In this document: positions 1 to 8,904 of the stretch, one piece after another
How the letters are laid out: each line of letters begins with the position of its first letter
How positions within the stretch are numbered: the first letter of the stretch is position 1
Source: Candidatus Sphingobacterium stercoripullorum
GTDB lineage: Bacteria; Bacteroidota; Bacteroidia; Sphingobacteriales; Sphingobacteriaceae
Assembly: GCA_019114715.1 (NCBI GenBank)
Contig: DXEZ01000222.1
Span: forward strand, 1-36,604
Length of the DNA stretch: 36,604 bases
Direction of reading: 5' to 3'
Translations under genes and position numbers: made by a program
The notes under the pieces: model-generated
The model's database searches: none
The model's input: only the letters and a program-made list of their open reading frames with translations
What the model was told of the DNA's origin: nothing

Positions 1-51
1 AGTTCAAATATTACAAATAATTTGTCTATATATCAAAAAGAAAACAACTAC

Positions 52-1029
52 TTAACTCAACCTATTTAAAAGTGCATGAGATAATCCATTTAATAGCACC
101 TTCTTTCCTTCATCAACCGGCAAACTTTCAAGAATTTTAAAAGCTTTATTACTATAGTATTCTTTAAGCTTTGTTGCTTCTTCAAGCACATTGTGCTCTC
201 TATATAAAGCCATCACCTGTTGGATTTTATCTTGCTCACGGTCGTAATTCCTATGCAGTGTGATTTTCAATTCTCCCCTATCTTTTTCCCCTAACCGCTC
301 CATGAGTGTAACAAGTAAGATCGTCTTTTTATTTTCAAGAATATCCCCTCCTATTTGTTTGCCGACTCTATTTTCATCTCCATAAACATCTAAAATATCA
401 TCCTGAAGCTGAAAAGCAATTCCTAGGTTCACGCCGTACTCGTAGATAGCCTGCTGATTAGTTGCATTAGCACCAGCGCAGATAGCACCCATTTTCAATG
501 CACACCCCAGCAAAACGGAGGTTTTTAGGCGTATCATATCTATATACTCTTGCTTACTAATGAAATCTAGGCTCTCAAAGTCCATATCTAGCTGCTGTCC
601 TTCGCACACTTCCACAGCAACTGCATTAAATACCGCTAATACTTCAGCGAGAATAGACTCGCTACACCTAGAGATCATCTGGTATGCTTTTACCAACAGT
701 ACATCTCCCGAGAGGATTCCTACATTGGTATTCCATTTCTTATACACTGTTTCTTTTCCCCTTCTTAATGGGGCATTATCCATAATATCATCGTGTATCA
801 GTGTAAAATTATGGAATAGCTCAATGGCAAGAGCTAAAGGCATTACATCAGAGCGATCTTGCCGACCAAACAATTCAGCACCTAATAAAACTAAAGCGGG
901 GCGGATTCTCTTTCCTCCCAAGTCAAACATGTAAAGTAAAGGTTCATATAGTTTTTTAGGAGCAGCAGGTAATTGAATAGCAGCTAATGCTTCCTCTATT
1001 TCCTTAACGTAAGGTTTAATCCTTTCCAT
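52..1029 (-). CDS. Polyprenyl (isoprenoid) diphosphate synthase
   Basis: This is a trans-isoprenyl diphosphate synthase that condenses isopentenyl diphosphate onto an allylic diphosphate, supplying quinone side chains or other prenyl lipids in the cytoplasm. Counted from the start chosen here, GGKRIRP lies at about residues 38-44, the first Asp-rich motif DDIMD at 80-84 with LRRG after it, and the second motif DDILD at 210-214. The open frame extends upstream to 1098 (348 aa), but the internal ATG at 1029 gives 325 aa, the usual family length. A promoter-like TATCTTCG (1057-1050) lies inside the extension and supports the shorter form. The residues before the first motif (HNFTLIH) do not let me fix the product chain length, so geranylgeranyl or longer products are both possible. 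The family assignment is secure; the exact product is not. Confidence 0.93.
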   Translation of the reverse strand: MERIKPYVKEIEEALAAIQLPAAPKKLYEPLLYMFDLGGKRIRPALVLLGAELFGRQDRSDVMPLALAIELFHNFTLIHDDIMDNAPLRRGKETVYKKWNTNVGILSGDVLLVKAYQMISRCSESILAEVLAVFNAVAVEVCEGQQLDMDFESLDFISKQEYIDMIRLKTSVLLGCALKMGAICAGANATNQQAIYEYGVNLGIAFQLQDDILDVYGDENRVGKQIGGDILENKKTILLVTLMERLGEKDRGELKITLHRNYDREQDKIQQVMALYREHNVLEEATKLKEYYSNKAFKILESLPVDEGKKVLLNGLSHALLNRLS

Positions 1030-1248
1030 ATCTCGTTTTTTTCTAGTGCGAAGATAAGTATTAATATCATTATATGCAGAGGGCTGCAGACTTTTCAAGC
1101 TTCCTAACCTATGGATCTAACCCACAAAATCCTTGCACAAGAAGCTCCAAAAGCCTTGACAGAGTATCCTATAGTGAATATTCGAGAATTGTTAGCCGAT
1201 AGTTCACTTTTTTTAACCATCTTGCATTTAAAATCAAGTCGCCAAAAC

Positions 1249-2442
1249 ATGCGTATTTTTATCATTCATAATTATTATCAAGATCCTGGCGGTGAAGATG
1301 GCGTGTTTCACCAAGAAGCACAATTACTCGGTAAAACACATACCGTAAAGACCTACTCAAAAAAAAACAAAAAAGGACTTAAAGGGCTTAGAGACTTCCT
1401 ATTTTACCCTTATAATATATTCAATACAAGGCAGGTATTACGGGAGATAGCTGCTTTCAAGCCCGATGTTGTGCATATACACAATTTGCATTATACATTC
1501 GGACCGCAGCTTATCCAAGCAATCAAAAAGAGGGGCTATCCTCTCGTGTTTACGTTGCACAACTTCCGGCTATTATGCCCGTCGGCAACTTTATTTCAAA
1601 AGGGTAAGGTTTATAAAAAGAGTCTAAAAAACGGATACCCTTTTCAGGCCGTAAAAGATAAGGTACTCGATAACAGTTGGTTTAAAACTTGCTGGACTGC
1701 ATGGACTTATTACCTGCATCGCCAGCTGGGGACCTTCTTAAAAGTTGACAAATACATAGTCCTTTCTGAGCTTACAAAGCGGCTATTGCAGGGACCACCC
1801 ACTCATATTCCCGACCAGCAAATCTCTATAAAGCCCAACTTCATTCCTCAAAAATATGCGGCAATAGGAACGGAGAAATCAACACCTCGAGGAAGTGATT
1901 TCTTATACATCGGGAGGCTCACCCAGGAAAAAGGGATTTTAAAACTTATGCATCATATAAAGGGCACAAACTTGAAGCTAAATATAGCGGGAGACGGCCC
2001 CCTTAAGGGAGAAATAACACATCTATGTAAAAAACATCCCGATCAATTCCATTACCTGGGGTTTCAGTCCAAGGTGCAGATCGCACATTTATTAAAAACA
2101 TGTACCGCATTAGTATTTCCATCGGTATGGTACGAAGGGATGCCACTCACCTCCCTAGAGGCTTTATCAGCAGGGACTCCTATTATAGGTAGCAAGCTCG
2201 GGGTACTCCAAGAAATGATTAAACCGGGACAAACGGGTCTACTTTTTGACCCTCATTCAAAAAACGATACTTTAAACACCCTAAATAAATGGTTATCTTT
2301 GACAGAAGCTTCAAAATCAATTATCGGTAGTAATTGCCTAAATGAATATCGAGAACATTATTCAGAGGCAATAAATCTACAGAAGCTGGAAAGGATATAT
2401 AAAGACGTTTTAAAGGCAAATAAAACAAAAACACATGAGTAA
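1249..2442 (+). CDS. Glycosyltransferase family 4 (GT-B fold)
   Basis: This is a retaining GT-B glycosyltransferase of the GT4 type, probably adding a sugar to a cell-surface glycan; the substrate cannot be read from sequence. The N-terminal domain begins MRIFIIHNYY and carries a GGED stretch typical of glycosyltransferase subfamily 4 acceptor domains. The C-terminal half has YIGRLTQEKGI, AGDGPLKGE and then FPSVWYEGMPLTSLEALSAG, which is the GT4 nucleotide-sugar binding E-x7-E region. The frame is open back to 1111 (443 aa), but the segment before 1249 shows no domain and the canonical beta-strand start is at 1249, giving 397 aa. It is divergent from the polyprenyl synthase, and its last 8 bases overlap the next gene, which suggests translational coupling. 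Confidence 0.9.
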   Translation: MRIFIIHNYYQDPGGEDGVFHQEAQLLGKTHTVKTYSKKNKKGLKGLRDFLFYPYNIFNTRQVLREIAAFKPDVVHIHNLHYTFGPQLIQAIKKRGYPLVFTLHNFRLLCPSATLFQKGKVYKKSLKNGYPFQAVKDKVLDNSWFKTCWTAWTYYLHRQLGTFLKVDKYIVLSELTKRLLQGPPTHIPDQQISIKPNFIPQKYAAIGTEKSTPRGSDFLYIGRLTQEKGILKLMHHIKGTNLKLNIAGDGPLKGEITHLCKKHPDQFHYLGFQSKVQIAHLLKTCTALVFPSVWYEGMPLTSLEALSAGTPIIGSKLGVLQEMIKPGQTGLLFDPHSKNDTLNTLNKWLSLTEASKSIIGSNCLNEYREHYSEAINLQKLERIYKDVLKANKTKTHE

Positions 2443-2767
2443 TATTATTATACGTGACGAATTAGGAATAAAAGACCAAATCATCGAAACGCTGCATACG
2501 GTAATCGACCCCGAGTTGGAGCCAGCAAGTATCGTTGACATAGGTTTGGTTTATGAAATCATCACCAAGGAAGACGGCACTAGCAAAGTCATCATGACGC
2601 TTACGGCCCCTGCTTGTCCTGTAGCTGGACAGTTAATGGAAGAAGTACAGCAAAAAATCGGAAAGTTAGATAAGGTCAAAAAATCTCTGGTTGAGCTTAC
2701 TTTCGAACCGCCTTGGACTAAAGACATGATGAGTGAGGAAGCTAAACTAATGCTTGGATTGTTTTAA
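2435..2767 (+). CDS. SufT/MIP18-family (DUF59) iron-sulfur assembly protein
   Basis: This is a single-domain DUF59 protein of 110 aa. Members of this family (SufT, PaaD, MIP18/CIA2) help mature iron-sulfur proteins. Visible family signatures are TVIDPELEPASIVDIGLVYE near residues 22-41, the conserved cysteine in APACPVAG near residue 61, and the C-terminal FEPPWTKDMMSEEAK. It begins inside the end of the glycosyltransferase gene (ATGAGTAA overlap) and is probably co-transcribed with it, although the two functions have no obvious link. Several close subfamilies share this fold, so I leave out a symbol. No suf or other Fe-S genes lie in the window. Confidence 0.9.
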   Translation: MSNIIIRDELGIKDQIIETLHTVIDPELEPASIVDIGLVYEIITKEDGTSKVIMTLTAPACPVAGQLMEEVQQKIGKLDKVKKSLVELTFEPPWTKDMMSEEAKLMLGLF

Positions 2768-2790
2768 CCCAAGCCTAGTTCAAAAATTAC

Positions 2791-2824
2791 AATTACCCAT
2801 TTACAAGATGGTAGATGGGTAATT
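2791..2824. terminator. Bidirectional intrinsic terminator hairpin
   Basis: A perfect 10-bp inverted repeat, AATTACCCAT and ATGGGTAATT, is separated by 14 bases. It lies between the convergent DUF59 gene (+) and the MBL-fold gene (-). The last stem base is also the last base of the MBL gene's stop codon. U-rich sequence follows on the minus strand. Confidence 0.75.
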
Positions 2825-3594
2825 TATACTGCATCGACAAGTTTAAAGGTTCCATCAGACTTTTGTTCTGCCTTCCCAATGGTTATGTTTTTGGAGTGGT
2901 AGAACAGGTAAATCCATCCTTCTTCTCTACCCTTTTCCCAGTACTGCTTTCTTAAATCTCTTGCAAGCCTACCATCCAAGTCATATTTAGCGACAAAGCT
3001 TACGAAAAGCTCCTCGGGCTCGGGCAATACGTCGCCACCAAAAAAGCATTTCCCCAGTTCTGTATCTATAAAAAACACTTGATGGTTCGCTGTATGAGCG
3101 CCATTATGCTTGAACTCAATAAAACCATCCACCTCACCATCGCCCTCCACAAAAAGCATTTTATTGGATTTCTCAAGGATATCGAAAATCTCTTGTATCT
3201 CTGGCTCAGCTGTTTTCCTAGCTTCCTGCCACTCACCTTCTTGGATCACATACTTCGCATTTGGAAAGGTTATCTCCCCAGTTTTCGTATCTGCTAGACC
3301 GCCTACATGATCTTGATGCAAGTGCGACATTAACACGTAACGAACTTCTAGCGGGCTAAAACCTAGCTTGCGAATGTTCTCGGTGATGATTAGCTCTCCA
3401 TTCTCCTGACGGTGTCCTAAGCCCGCATCACAAAGTACGAGGCCATTGGGTGTATCAATTAAAAACGGATGAACGTGAATAAAAAGAGAACCCGGACGAT
3501 CTTTAGGATCATGAATTTTAGGATCAAACGGTTTGAAAACCTTAGTTTTATCTACCGAATAAGACCCTTCGTATAAAGAATAAATTGCACTCAT
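2824..3594 (-). CDS. Metallo-beta-lactamase-fold hydrolase (lactonase-like)
   Basis: This is a zinc-dependent MBL-fold hydrolase of about 256 aa. The metal-binding motif HLHQDH is followed by VGGL; a GAHTANH histidine region and the GGDV aspartate complete the typical ligand set. The overall pattern (DAGLG, then SHLHQDHVGG) resembles N-acyl-homoserine-lactone lactonase and related families, but the substrate is unknown and other esterase or lactonase activities are equally possible. The frame starts at 3615, but the promoter-like TATCTTTT at 3629-3622 would leave almost no leader there, so I prefer the ATG at 3594 (MSAIYSLYEG). No signal peptide is visible. The gene is single, divergent from recJ, and ends in a hairpin terminator. 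Confidence 0.88.
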   Translation of the reverse strand: MSAIYSLYEGSYSVDKTKVFKPFDPKIHDPKDRPGSLFIHVHPFLIDTPNGLVLCDAGLGHRQENGELIITENIRKLGFSPLEVRYVLMSHLHQDHVGGLADTKTGEITFPNAKYVIQEGEWQEARKTAEPEIQEIFDILEKSNKMLFVEGDGEVDGFIEFKHNGAHTANHQVFFIDTELGKCFFGGDVLPEPEELFVSFVAKYDLDGRLARDLRKQYWEKGREEGWIYLFYHSKNITIGKAEQKSDGTFKLVDAV

Positions 3595-3621
3595 ATTTTT
3601 CAAGTAAAAATTCATAAAGGT

Positions 3622-3648
3622 AAAAGATAGGACATTTGCTTATCTTTA
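3622..3648. promoter_or_regulatory. Divergent promoter region for MBL hydrolase and recJ
   Basis: An inverted repeat AAAGATA / TATCTTT (3623-3629 and 3641-3647) places a Bacteroidota -7-like element on each strand: TATCTTTT on minus (3629-3622) and TATCTTTA on plus (3641-3648). Each matches TAnnTTTG except for the last base. The plus copy lies about 20 bases before the recJ ATG. Confidence 0.5.
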
Positions 3649-3667
3649 CGCTCAAGAGGACAAATAT

Positions 3668-5395
3668 ATGGAAAAAAGATGGGTAGTTAAACCAATTCAT
3701 GACAAGCAAGCAGTCTATGAGCTAAGTCATGAACTCGGCATAAGTAATATATTAGCACGGCTTTTAGTGTTACGAGGGATTTCTACTTTTCAACAATCCA
3801 AAGACTTCTTTAGGCCATCATCCAACCAAATCCACTCTCCCAGCCTACTCAAAGACATGGACCTCGCTTTATCTCGAATTATGCGAGCCATCGAAACTGA
3901 GGAAAAAATATTAATTTATGGAGATTACGATGTGGATGGCACCACAGCCGTAGCGTTACTCTACCAATTTATTCGCAATGAACTGGGCTATAAGTTACTT
4001 TCTTATTACATTCCAGATCGCTATAATGAAGGGTATGGCGTTTCCAAACAAGGGGTGAAATACGCCATTGAAAGCGGATATACACTGATCATAACCTTGG
4101 ATTGTGGGATTAGTGATTTCAACTCTATTGCTACAGCTAAGGCCAACCGAATCGATGTGATCGTCGCTGATCATCACATGCCCTCTACGGAAACACCCGC
4201 TGCACTGGCCATCATCAACCCAAAACAAAAAGACTGTAGCTATCCTTACAAGGAACTCTCGGGCTGCGGCCTCGCCTTTAAAATCATTCAAGGTTTAGCA
4301 CAGCGGTATGAATTACCCAAAGAAAGCTATTTGCAGTATTTACAGCTGGTGGCAATTAGCAATGCTTGCGATATTGTGGAAATCAAGGGTGAAAATCGCA
4401 CCCTAGCCTCCTATGGCCTGAGACAGCTCAATGAGTCGCCTAATAAAGGGCTAAGGGCACTGATTGAATTGTTTAACGTCAATAATACGCCGCTATCATT
4501 TGAAGATGTGGCCTTTCAAATAGGACCTCGCATAAATGCTGCTGGAAGAATTGCACATGCTAAACTGGCAGTAGAGCTGCTACTCGCTGAGACCGCAACA
4601 AAAGGCCATGAAATTGCAAACCAGCTGAACGACCTAAACTCTGAAAGAAAAACACTTGATAAAAGCCATACCCAAGAGGCCATTACTGAGCTAAGTAGCG
4701 CCGAAGGATCGCCCGCTTTAAACCAGCACTCGGTAGTTGTATACAACTCTAGCTGGCATAAAGGGGTCATCGGTATCGTAGCCTCACGGTTAGTGGAGAA
4801 ATACCACCGGCCTACTATTGTCTTAACACAATCCAATGGCCTACTTACCGGTTCTGCACGATCGGTCAAGGGAATAAACATCCATCAAGCCATCAGTGAA
4901 TGCCAGCATTTATTAAAGGCCTATGGTGGACACCAAAGTGCTGCAGGGCTGAGCATGTTCGAGGATAACTTAAATCATTTTCAAAAACACTTCGATCAAA
5001 CCATAAACCAACAAACAGGTGGCAGCCCAATCATTCCCGAGCTGGAAATAGATGCAGAGGTGGAACTATCGGATATATCTCCGAAGTTTATCCGTATCTT
5101 AAAACAATTCGAACCTTTTGGACCAGGAAATATGCAGCCTGTGTTTATAACAAAAAACATCACAGAATATGCAGCATGGAAGATTACTGGAAATAATCAT
5201 TTAAAATTTATAATTAAACCAAGTGATTCTATTATATTTGACTGTATTGGTTTTAATCTGGGAGATTATGTAGATTTATTTTTAGCGGGCCAGTCTATTG
5301 ATATTTGTTATACAATAGCTGAGAAATGCTGGAATAACAAGACATTTATACAATTTTTCATCAAGGGCATAAGACCACATAACGAAGACAATTAA
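3668..5395 (+). CDS. recJ: Single-stranded-DNA-specific exonuclease RecJ
   Basis: RecJ is a 5'-to-3' single-strand DNA exonuclease acting in recombinational and mismatch repair. At 575 aa it has normal family length. The DHH phosphoesterase core is intact: YGDYDVDGTTA at about residues 84-94, TLDCGISD near 143-150 and VADHHMPS near 166-173. GPRINAAGRI lies mid-protein, and the DHHA1 signature GGHQSAAGLSM is near residue 420. The C-terminal OB-fold region contains FEPFGPGNMQPVF. It is the first gene of a three-gene operon and is followed after 7 bases by lptB. The start is supported by the upstream promoter-like element and an AGAGGA stretch. Confidence 0.97.
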   Translation: MEKRWVVKPIHDKQAVYELSHELGISNILARLLVLRGISTFQQSKDFFRPSSNQIHSPSLLKDMDLALSRIMRAIETEEKILIYGDYDVDGTTAVALLYQFIRNELGYKLLSYYIPDRYNEGYGVSKQGVKYAIESGYTLIITLDCGISDFNSIATAKANRIDVIVADHHMPSTETPAALAIINPKQKDCSYPYKELSGCGLAFKIIQGLAQRYELPKESYLQYLQLVAISNACDIVEIKGENRTLASYGLRQLNESPNKGLRALIELFNVNNTPLSFEDVAFQIGPRINAAGRIAHAKLAVELLLAETATKGHEIANQLNDLNSERKTLDKSHTQEAITELSSAEGSPALNQHSVVVYNSSWHKGVIGIVASRLVEKYHRPTIVLTQSNGLLTGSARSVKGINIHQAISECQHLLKAYGGHQSAAGLSMFEDNLNHFQKHFDQTINQQTGGSPIIPELEIDAEVELSDISPKFIRILKQFEPFGPGNMQPVFITKNITEYAAWKITGNNHLKFIIKPSDSIIFDCIGFNLGDYVDLFLAGQSIDICYTIAEKCWNNKTFIQFFIKGIRPHNEDN

Positions 5396-5402
5396 CTAGG
5401 GC

Positions 5403-6137
5403 ATGATACTGAAAGCTGATAATCTTGTAAAAAAATACAAACAAAGAACGGTTGTTAACAACGTTTCTTTTCATGTTGAACAAGGAGAAATCGTAGGGTT
5501 ATTAGGGCCTAATGGTGCAGGAAAAACAACTTCCTTTTACATGATTGTGGGCTTAATAAAACCTAATTCTGGGAAGGTGTTTTTAAACGATGTAGAAATC
5601 ACCAAAGACCCTATGTACAAAAGGGCACAAAAGGGAATCGGTTACCTTGCTCAAGAAGCATCGGTATTCCGGAAGCTTTCGGTAGAAAACAACATCATGG
5701 CGGTGTTGGAGATCCATTACCCAGATAAGGAAGAACGCAAAGCGAAATTAGAGGAGCTCATCGATGAATTCAGTTTGCACAAAGTTCGCAAAAACAGGGG
5801 CGATCTGCTCTCTGGTGGTGAACGCCGAAGGACAGAGATTGCCCGAGCATTAGCTGCAAATCCGAACTTCATTTTACTAGATGAGCCTTTTGCGGGGGTA
5901 GACCCCATTGCTGTGGAAGAAATACAGTTTATTGTATCGAAATTAAAACAAAGGAAAATAGGTATATTAATCACTGATCATAACGTACAGGAAACCCTGT
6001 CCATTACCGATAGAGCCTACTTGCTTGCAGAAGGAAAAATTATGCTAACGGGTACGCCAGAGGAAATTGCGGACAACGAGCTGGCCCGTAAATTCTACTT
6101 GGGCCGCAACTTTGAGTTGAGGAGAAAAAAACTTTAA
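5403..6137 (+). CDS. lptB: Lipopolysaccharide export ABC transporter ATP-binding protein LptB
   Basis: LptB is the cytoplasmic ATPase of the LptB2FGC complex that drives lipopolysaccharide transport to the outer membrane. The Walker A motif GPNGAGKTT is at residues 35-43, the ABC signature LSGGERRR begins at 136, Walker [12 protein letters not shown] begins at 158, and the switch histidine is in TDHNVQETL near 193. The Q-loop region [15 protein letters not shown] is characteristic of LptB rather than of other ABC ATPases. Its length of 244 aa is typical. It is packed 7 bases after recJ and 6 bases before the GH3 gene, so all three are probably on one transcript. No other lpt gene lies in the window. 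Confidence 0.95.
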   Translation: MILKADNLVKKYKQRTVVNNVSFHVEQGEIVGLLGPNGAGKTTSFYMIVGLIKPNSGKVFLNDVEITKDPMYKRAQKGIGYLAQEASVFRKLSVENNIMAVLEIHYPDKEERKAKLEELIDEFSLHKVRKNRGDLLSGGERRRTEIARALAANPNFILLDEPFAGVDPIAVEEIQFIVSKLKQRKIGILITDHNVQETLSITDRAYLLAEGKIMLTGTPEEIADNELARKFYLGRNFELRRKKL

Positions 6138-6143
6138 TAGCAC

Positions 6144-7661
6144 ATGGTGATACTGAACTCTTTATTTAGCTGGTTCATGAAAAAGCGCATCCATCAGATT
6201 GAGCTTTTCATGAAGTACCCTCATGATGTTCAAGAGGAGTGGTTTCACGCACTTATTGCAAGTGCAGAAGCTACTGAATGGGGAAAACAGTACGACTACA
6301 AGTCCATCTATACGCTCGAGCAGTTTAAAGAAAGAGTGCCTATTCAAAATTACGAAGATATCAAGCCCTATGTAGATCGCATGATCAAAGGCGAGCAAAA
6401 CTTACTATGGCCTTCGGATATCAAGTGGTTTGCAAAATCATCGGGAACCACTTCCGAACGGAGTAAATTCATTCCAGTAAGCGAGGAAGCACTAGAGGAG
6501 TGTCACTACCAAGGAGGAAAAGATATGGTGGCTATCTACTGCCACAACCGACCTGACAACAAGCTATTTACAGGAAAAAGCGTAGTACTTGGAGGAAGCT
6601 CACAGATCAACTCCTTTATGTCGGACTCCTACTATGGAGACTTGAGCTCTATCCTCATAAGGAACCTTCCATTCTGGGCGGAGTTTAAAAGAACACCTAA
6701 CTTGGAGGTTACATTAAACCCTAATTTTGAGGAGAAGATAAATGACGTCGCTAAAATCACCATCCAAGAGAACGTGACGAGCCTAGCGGGTGTACCGACA
6801 TGGAATATCGTCATGGCAAAGAAGATCCTTGAACTTACAGGAAAGAGCAATTTACTGGAGGTCTGGCCGAATTTAGAGCTATATACGCATGGAGGAGTAA
6901 GCTTTAAACCCTATGTAGAACAGTTTAAAAAGCTGATACCGTCAGATTCTATGTATTATTTAGAAAATTACAACGCTTCGGAAGGGTATTTTGGCTTACA
7001 GGACCGAGCGGACTCTCAAGACCTGCTGTTGATGCTCGATTACGGTATTTATTACGAATTTTTACCGCTTGAAAATATCAACGACGAAAAACCACAAACG
7101 TTATCGTTAGACCAAGTGGAGCTGGGCAAAAATTACGCATTGATTATTTCTACCAATGCGGGCTTGTGGAGGTATTGCATTGGCGATACGATTAGGTTCA
7201 CAAATCTACACCCTTATAGGTTTCAAATATCGGGAAGAACGAAGCACTTTATCAATGTGTTTGGGGAAGAGCTCATTGTAGACAATGCCGATGAAGCCAT
7301 CCGCAAAGCATGTAAAGAAACATCAAGCACCGTAAAAGATTATACAGCCGGGCCTATTTACTTCCAAGAGAACGGGGATGCAGGAGGTCATGAATGGATC
7401 ATCGAGTTTGACACACCACCAAAAGACATCGAGTTGTTTAAGAAACTCTTAGATAAGGGTTTAAGAGAAGTCAATTCAGATTACGACGCTAAGCGTTATA
7501 AAGATATGGCTCTAGCAGCGCCAACCATTCACATCGCACCTAACGGCACATTTTACAAATGGCTAAAATCTAAAGGAAAGCTAGGCGGGCAAAATAAAGT
7601 CCCTAGGTTATCCAACGATAGGACCTACTTAAAAGCTATCCTTCCTTTCATAAAAACATAA
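6144..7661 (+). CDS. GH3 auxin-responsive promoter family protein (acyl-adenylating enzyme)
   Basis: This belongs to the GH3 family, adenylate-forming enzymes that in plants conjugate amino acids to auxin or jasmonate. Bacterial members are common in Bacteroidota, and their substrate is unknown. At 505 aa it spans the full family. The ATP-binding loop WFAKSSGTTSERSKFIP lies near residues 95-111. NYNASEGYFG mid-protein and GLWRYCIGDTIRF with SGRTKHFINVFGEEL after it match the adenylation core and the hinge to the C-terminal subdomain. It is co-directional with recJ and lptB with a 6-base gap, which hints at a link to envelope or lipid metabolism, but that is inference from context only. A bidirectional terminator follows. 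Confidence 0.9.
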   Translation: MVILNSLFSWFMKKRIHQIELFMKYPHDVQEEWFHALIASAEATEWGKQYDYKSIYTLEQFKERVPIQNYEDIKPYVDRMIKGEQNLLWPSDIKWFAKSSGTTSERSKFIPVSEEALEECHYQGGKDMVAIYCHNRPDNKLFTGKSVVLGGSSQINSFMSDSYYGDLSSILIRNLPFWAEFKRTPNLEVTLNPNFEEKINDVAKITIQENVTSLAGVPTWNIVMAKKILELTGKSNLLEVWPNLELYTHGGVSFKPYVEQFKKLIPSDSMYYLENYNASEGYFGLQDRADSQDLLLMLDYGIYYEFLPLENINDEKPQTLSLDQVELGKNYALIISTNAGLWRYCIGDTIRFTNLHPYRFQISGRTKHFINVFGEELIVDNADEAIRKACKETSSTVKDYTAGPIYFQENGDAGGHEWIIEFDTPPKDIELFKKLLDKGLREVNSDYDAKRYKDMALAAPTIHIAPNGTFYKWLKSKGKLGGQNKVPRLSNDRTYLKAILPFIKT

Positions 7662-7687
7662 AACCCCTGAATAACTCCAGGGATTTT
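7661..7687. terminator. Bidirectional terminator between GH3 gene and ilvE
   Basis: The sequence AAACCCCTG, then a 9-base loop, then CAGGGATTTT forms a CCCTG/CAGGG stem flanked by A-rich and T-rich arms. It therefore resembles an intrinsic terminator on both strands. It sits in the 46-base gap between convergent genes and starts at the GH3 stop codon. Confidence 0.75.
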
Positions 7688-7707
7688 AATTGGATAAGTG
7701 TATGTTA

Positions 7708-8775
7708 TTAAACGATAAAGTTCCAACCGAAGGGGTCTTCACTCTCTCCGTATCTCAATTGATTTAAATAATCGAGCACTCTTTTTGAAAACTCTCTAGT
7801 TTCCACCTCAGGTAGCTCAAATAACTCACCATTATAACCAATCGTAGAGATCGGTGTAACAGTAGCAGCTGTACCTGCCGCAAAGGCATCTAATACAACA
7901 CCTTCTTTTATACCGTTTAAAAGCTCTTGAACAGACACCTTGCGCTGTTCGGTTTCATAGCCCCAGCTTTCAGCCAGTTCCATGATCGTCTTCCGAGTAA
8001 TTCCGTGGAGGATAGTGTTCCCATGAGGCGTGATGATTTTATTGCCAATTTGGAATATTAAATTAGCGGTTCCCGCTTCCTCAATGTACCGGTGCTCCTT
8101 AGCATCGGTCCACATCAGCTGATCAAAACCCTCGTTATTGGCGAGCTGTGTAGGGTATAAGGAAAGCGCGTAGTTACCCGCATTTTTTGAGAAACCTACA
8201 CCGCCTTCTGCAGCTCTCGTGTAGTGTGTTTCCACTTTCAACTTTAAGGGCTTGCTGTAATATGCACCGACGGGGCTGGTGATAATAATGAACTTATAAG
8301 ATTTTGAAGGATGCACCCCTAATGCCGACTCTGTGGCAAACATAAAGGGTCTTATATATAAAGAGGTACCTGGGCGATCTGGAACCCAACTGCTGTCCAC
8401 CTGAAGAAGTTTCTTCAAACCATCCAGAAAAATCTCCCTTGGAACCTCTGGCATTTGCAATCTAGCAGCCGAACGGTTAAAACGCTCCCAGTTTTGATCT
8501 GGCCTGAATATACTCACTGTTCCATCTTTGAATTTATAGGCTTTAACTCCTTCAAATATGGACTGCCCGTAATGAATGGACGATAATGCCGGACTGATAA
8601 CAAGATCCTGATAAGGAATAATCGAAACTTGCTGCCAATCACCATCGTCGTATTCTGCTACAAGCATATGATCAGACATAATTTGTCCGAATTTCAAATT
8701 ATCAAAGTCAACTTGATTCAACCTTGAGTTATTGGTTTTTTCTATTGCTATAGAATACTTATTTGGTATATCCAT
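7708..8775 (-). CDS. ilvE: Branched-chain amino acid aminotransferase
   Basis: This is a fold-type IV PLP aminotransferase that interconverts leucine, isoleucine and valine with their 2-oxo acids, using glutamate or 2-oxoglutarate as partner. Its 355-aa length and the motifs SIHYGQSIFEGVKAYK (near residue 65) and YIRPFMFATESALGVHPS (near 140) are those of the longer BCAT subgroup. The PLP lysine is K197 in GVGFSKNAGNYA, and EEAGTANLIF gives the phosphate-binding region. It is monocistronic, with a -7 element (TACTTTTG) 37 bases before the start and a terminator shared with the GH3 gene. Confidence 0.96.
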   Translation of the reverse strand: MDIPNKYSIAIEKTNNSRLNQVDFDNLKFGQIMSDHMLVAEYDDGDWQQVSIIPYQDLVISPALSSIHYGQSIFEGVKAYKFKDGTVSIFRPDQNWERFNRSAARLQMPEVPREIFLDGLKKLLQVDSSWVPDRPGTSLYIRPFMFATESALGVHPSKSYKFIIITSPVGAYYSKPLKLKVETHYTRAAEGGVGFSKNAGNYALSLYPTQLANNEGFDQLMWTDAKEHRYIEEAGTANLIFQIGNKIITPHGNTILHGITRKTIMELAESWGYETEQRKVSVQELLNGIKEGVVLDAFAAGTAATVTPISTIGYNGELFELPEVETREFSKRVLDYLNQLRYGESEDPFGWNFIV

Positions 8776-8811
8776 GATCCGTTTTATAATTTAATTTAAT
8801 GGCCTTATTAA

Positions 8812-8819
8812 CAAAAGTA
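8812..8819 (-). promoter_or_regulatory. Promoter -7 element for ilvE
   Basis: The minus strand reads TACTTTTG, an exact match to the Bacteroidota TAnnTTTG box. An ATTG lies 17 bases upstream as a weak -33 element. The ilvE ATG is about 37 bases downstream. Confidence 0.5.
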
Positions 8820-8904
8820 TCCAAATTTGATTAAAACAATGGGTATTATTTAATATACTTTGCTATTTTTTTAATGAGCTTAAATATACTCATAAAACTT
8901 GGTT

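Noticed and set aside
560-934. 124-aa plus-strand open frame within the polyprenyl synthase gene
   Set aside because: It is fully antisense to a well-supported gene and has no family motif or promoter.
1030-1098. 23-residue N-terminal extension of the polyprenyl synthase
   Set aside because: The shorter form has the normal family length, and a -7-like element lies within the extension.
1111-1248. 46-residue N-terminal extension of the glycosyltransferase
   Set aside because: It precedes the canonical GT-B first strand and shows no conserved feature; more likely leader DNA with the promoter.
5717-5974. 85-aa minus-strand frame inside lptB
   Set aside because: It is antisense to the conserved ATPase core and carries no motif of its own.
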